From: Acidobacteriota bacterium
GTDB lineage: Bacteria; Acidobacteriota; Vicinamibacteria; Vicinamibacterales; SCN-69-37
Assembly (NCBI GenBank): GCA_020853395.1
Contig: JADYYY010000010.1
Span: forward strand, 310,001-374,000
Reading direction: 5' to 3'
DNA: 64,000 nucleotides
Below, piece by piece: positions 62,946 to 64,000 of the stretch; the first letter of the stretch is position 1, and each line of letters opens with the position of its first letter. The notes beneath the pieces are model-generated. The model made no database searches, had not been told where the DNA came from, and worked only from the letters and a program-made list of their open reading frames with translations. Made by a program: the position numbers and the translations under genes.

Positions 62946-64000
62946 CGCCCCGAGGGAACAGCGCCCCTCGCGACATCAGCGCACCGACCGCGGCGAGCAG
63001 CGCCGCCGTCCAGGCCCAGGCCGTGAGCCACTGGCGTTGAATGAGCCAGCCGGCCACGACGGGCGCCACGATCGACGCCATCGACATGAGCGCTTGCGTG
63101 ATGCCGGCGACGATGCCCTGCTCGTGGCGGCCGGCGTGCTGGGTAATCAGGCTCGTCACCGCCGGCCGGATGACGCCGTTGCCGAACGCCGCGAACGTGC
63201 CGGCGACGAGCAGCAGACCCGGGGCCGCAGCGAACCCGAGGCCGAAGTACCCGAGCGCGAGCACGGTGAAGCCGCCGGCGACCAGCGCCGACTCGCCGAA
63301 CCGATCCACGAGCCGGCCAATGAGGCCGCCTTGCAGGATGATGCCGAGGAGCCCGACGTAGCCGAAGAGGACGCCGATCTCGCGCGGGCCGAACGGCCGG
63401 CCGTCCCAGGTGAACCGGCGCTCGGCGAAGAGCGCGAAGCCGGAGATGAACAGCGAGAACGCCGTGATGAAACAGAGGAACTGGAGCAGCCTGCCGCGCA
63501 GCTCCGGCCGGCCGAAGTACGTCGTGTAAGTGCGCCAGTGGAAGACCGCGCGGCGCTCGTCGAACGCGCGATGACGGCCGGCGCCCTCTTTCAGCAGCGT
63601 CGCCGTGCAGAGGATGCTCAGCGCCGACATGCACGCCGCGAGGTAGATCGGGGTCGTCATGCCGTGGTGCGCCGCGAGGAACCCGGTCAGCGAGGGACCG
63701 ATGAAGAACCCGATGCCGAACGCGACGCCGATCAGGCCGAAGGCCTGCGCCCGCTGGTGCGGCGGCGTCGAGTCCGAGATGTACGCCTGCGCGAGCGAGA
63801 GGTTGCCGGCCGTCGAGCCGTCGAGTACCCGCGCGAGATACAGCACCCACAAGGTGTGCGCTCTGGCCATCACGAGGAACCCGAGGAACGTGCCCGCCTG
63901 GCTCACGAGCAGCATCCGTTTGCGCCCGAATCGATCGGACAGGTTGCCGATGACCGGCCCAGAGACGAGCTGACAGGCCGCGAAGACCGAGACCAGCAGC
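62929..64000 (-). CDS. MFS transporter, N-terminus beyond window
   Basis: The frame is open from the right edge to the stop at 62929, giving 356 residues. The first visible part ends with the MFS motif A GNLSDRFGRKRMLLV, followed by segments such as FLGFLVMARAHTLWVLYLARVLDG and IGVAFGIGFFIGPSLTGFLA. About ten hydrophobic segments are seen; the first one or two are missing. It resembles TetA/DHA1-type drug or sugar antiporters. It overlaps the glycosidase gene, so the two may act together, for example on the sugar released. Confidence 0.9.
   Translation of the reverse strand, partial: LLVSVFAACQLVSGPVIGNLSDRFGRKRMLLVSQAGTFLGFLVMARAHTLWVLYLARVLDGSTAGNLSLAQAYISDSTPPHQRAQAFGLIGVAFGIGFFIGPSLTGFLAAHHGMTTPIYLAACMSALSILCTATLLKEGAGRHRAFDERRAVFHWRTYTTYFGRPELRGRLLQFLCFITAFSLFISGFALFAERRFTWDGRPFGPREIGVLFGYVGLLGIILQGGLIGRLVDRFGESALVAGGFTVLALGYFGLGFAAAPGLLLVAGTFAAFGNGVIRPAVTSLITQHAGRHEQGIVAGITQALMSMASIVAPVVAGWLIQRQWLTAWAWTAALLAAVGALMSRGALFPRGDGAAA

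Overview
The window is a piece of a high-GC, gene-dense bacterial chromosome that most resembles Acidobacteriota, probably the Vicinamibacteria. That placement is inference. It rests on a VWFA-related protein of the acidobacterial type (54861-56843), the TPR/peptidase-MA style secreted protein, many short secreted proteins, and an exosortase-A-type exopolysaccharide locus. No rRNA or ribosomal protein genes are present to confirm it.

1-13081 (minus strand) is one polysaccharide operon read leftward. It encodes a sigma-54 activator, a Wza-like export protein, an outer-membrane barrel, a Wzz-like chain-length protein, a TIGR03015-type AAA ATPase, a BY-kinase ATPase, an EpsB-type sugar transferase, a polysaccharide deacetylase, a FemAB-like protein, an O-carbamoyltransferase, an SxtJ-like membrane protein and an SGNH hydrolase cut by the window edge. 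Most neighbours overlap by 1-17 bases. A second, paralogous receiver-less sigma-54 activator (13512) faces the first across a 430-base control region, followed by a lone degenerate receiver protein (14949) and glgC (15480).

16877-22413 (plus) is a coupled four-gene transporter set: ABC ATPase, double FtsX permease, LolA-like protein and outer-membrane barrel. 22475-25534 is a phosphate-themed group: SixA and CHAD proteins on minus, PstB and PhoU on plus, with an 11-bp direct repeat between them. Next come yacG, citrate synthase and an M28/glutaminyl-cyclase-like enzyme.

28114-42821 holds signalling and lipid functions: an FHA-GAF-PP2C phosphatase, a rhomboid lacking its catalytic histidine, a caspase-fold protein lacking its cysteine, a TPR metalloprotease, a ketosynthase/flavoprotein/methyltransferase operon, a MurG-like glycosyltransferase, a PmtA-like methyltransferase, a fused methionine synthase/MTHFR and an orphan NuoI. 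42943-45699 is a LytS/LytTR two-component pair and signal peptidase I. 46303-50876 (minus) carries fadD, moaC, rex, plsC and carD.

51084-64000 is accessory: an M28 aminopeptidase, a Met-rich secreted protein, tRNA-Leu(CAA), a lipoprotein gene broken by an in-frame amber codon, the VWFA protein, a two-subunit GMC dehydrogenase, a methyltransferase, a beta-propeller protein, a putative glycosidase and an MFS transporter cut by the edge.

A recurrent theme is a -10-like hexamer placed 6-9 bases before the start codon (glgC, yacG, 38359, 37561, 42821, rex), which suggests that leaderless mRNAs are common. No CRISPR array, insertion sequence, prophage or integrase was seen.
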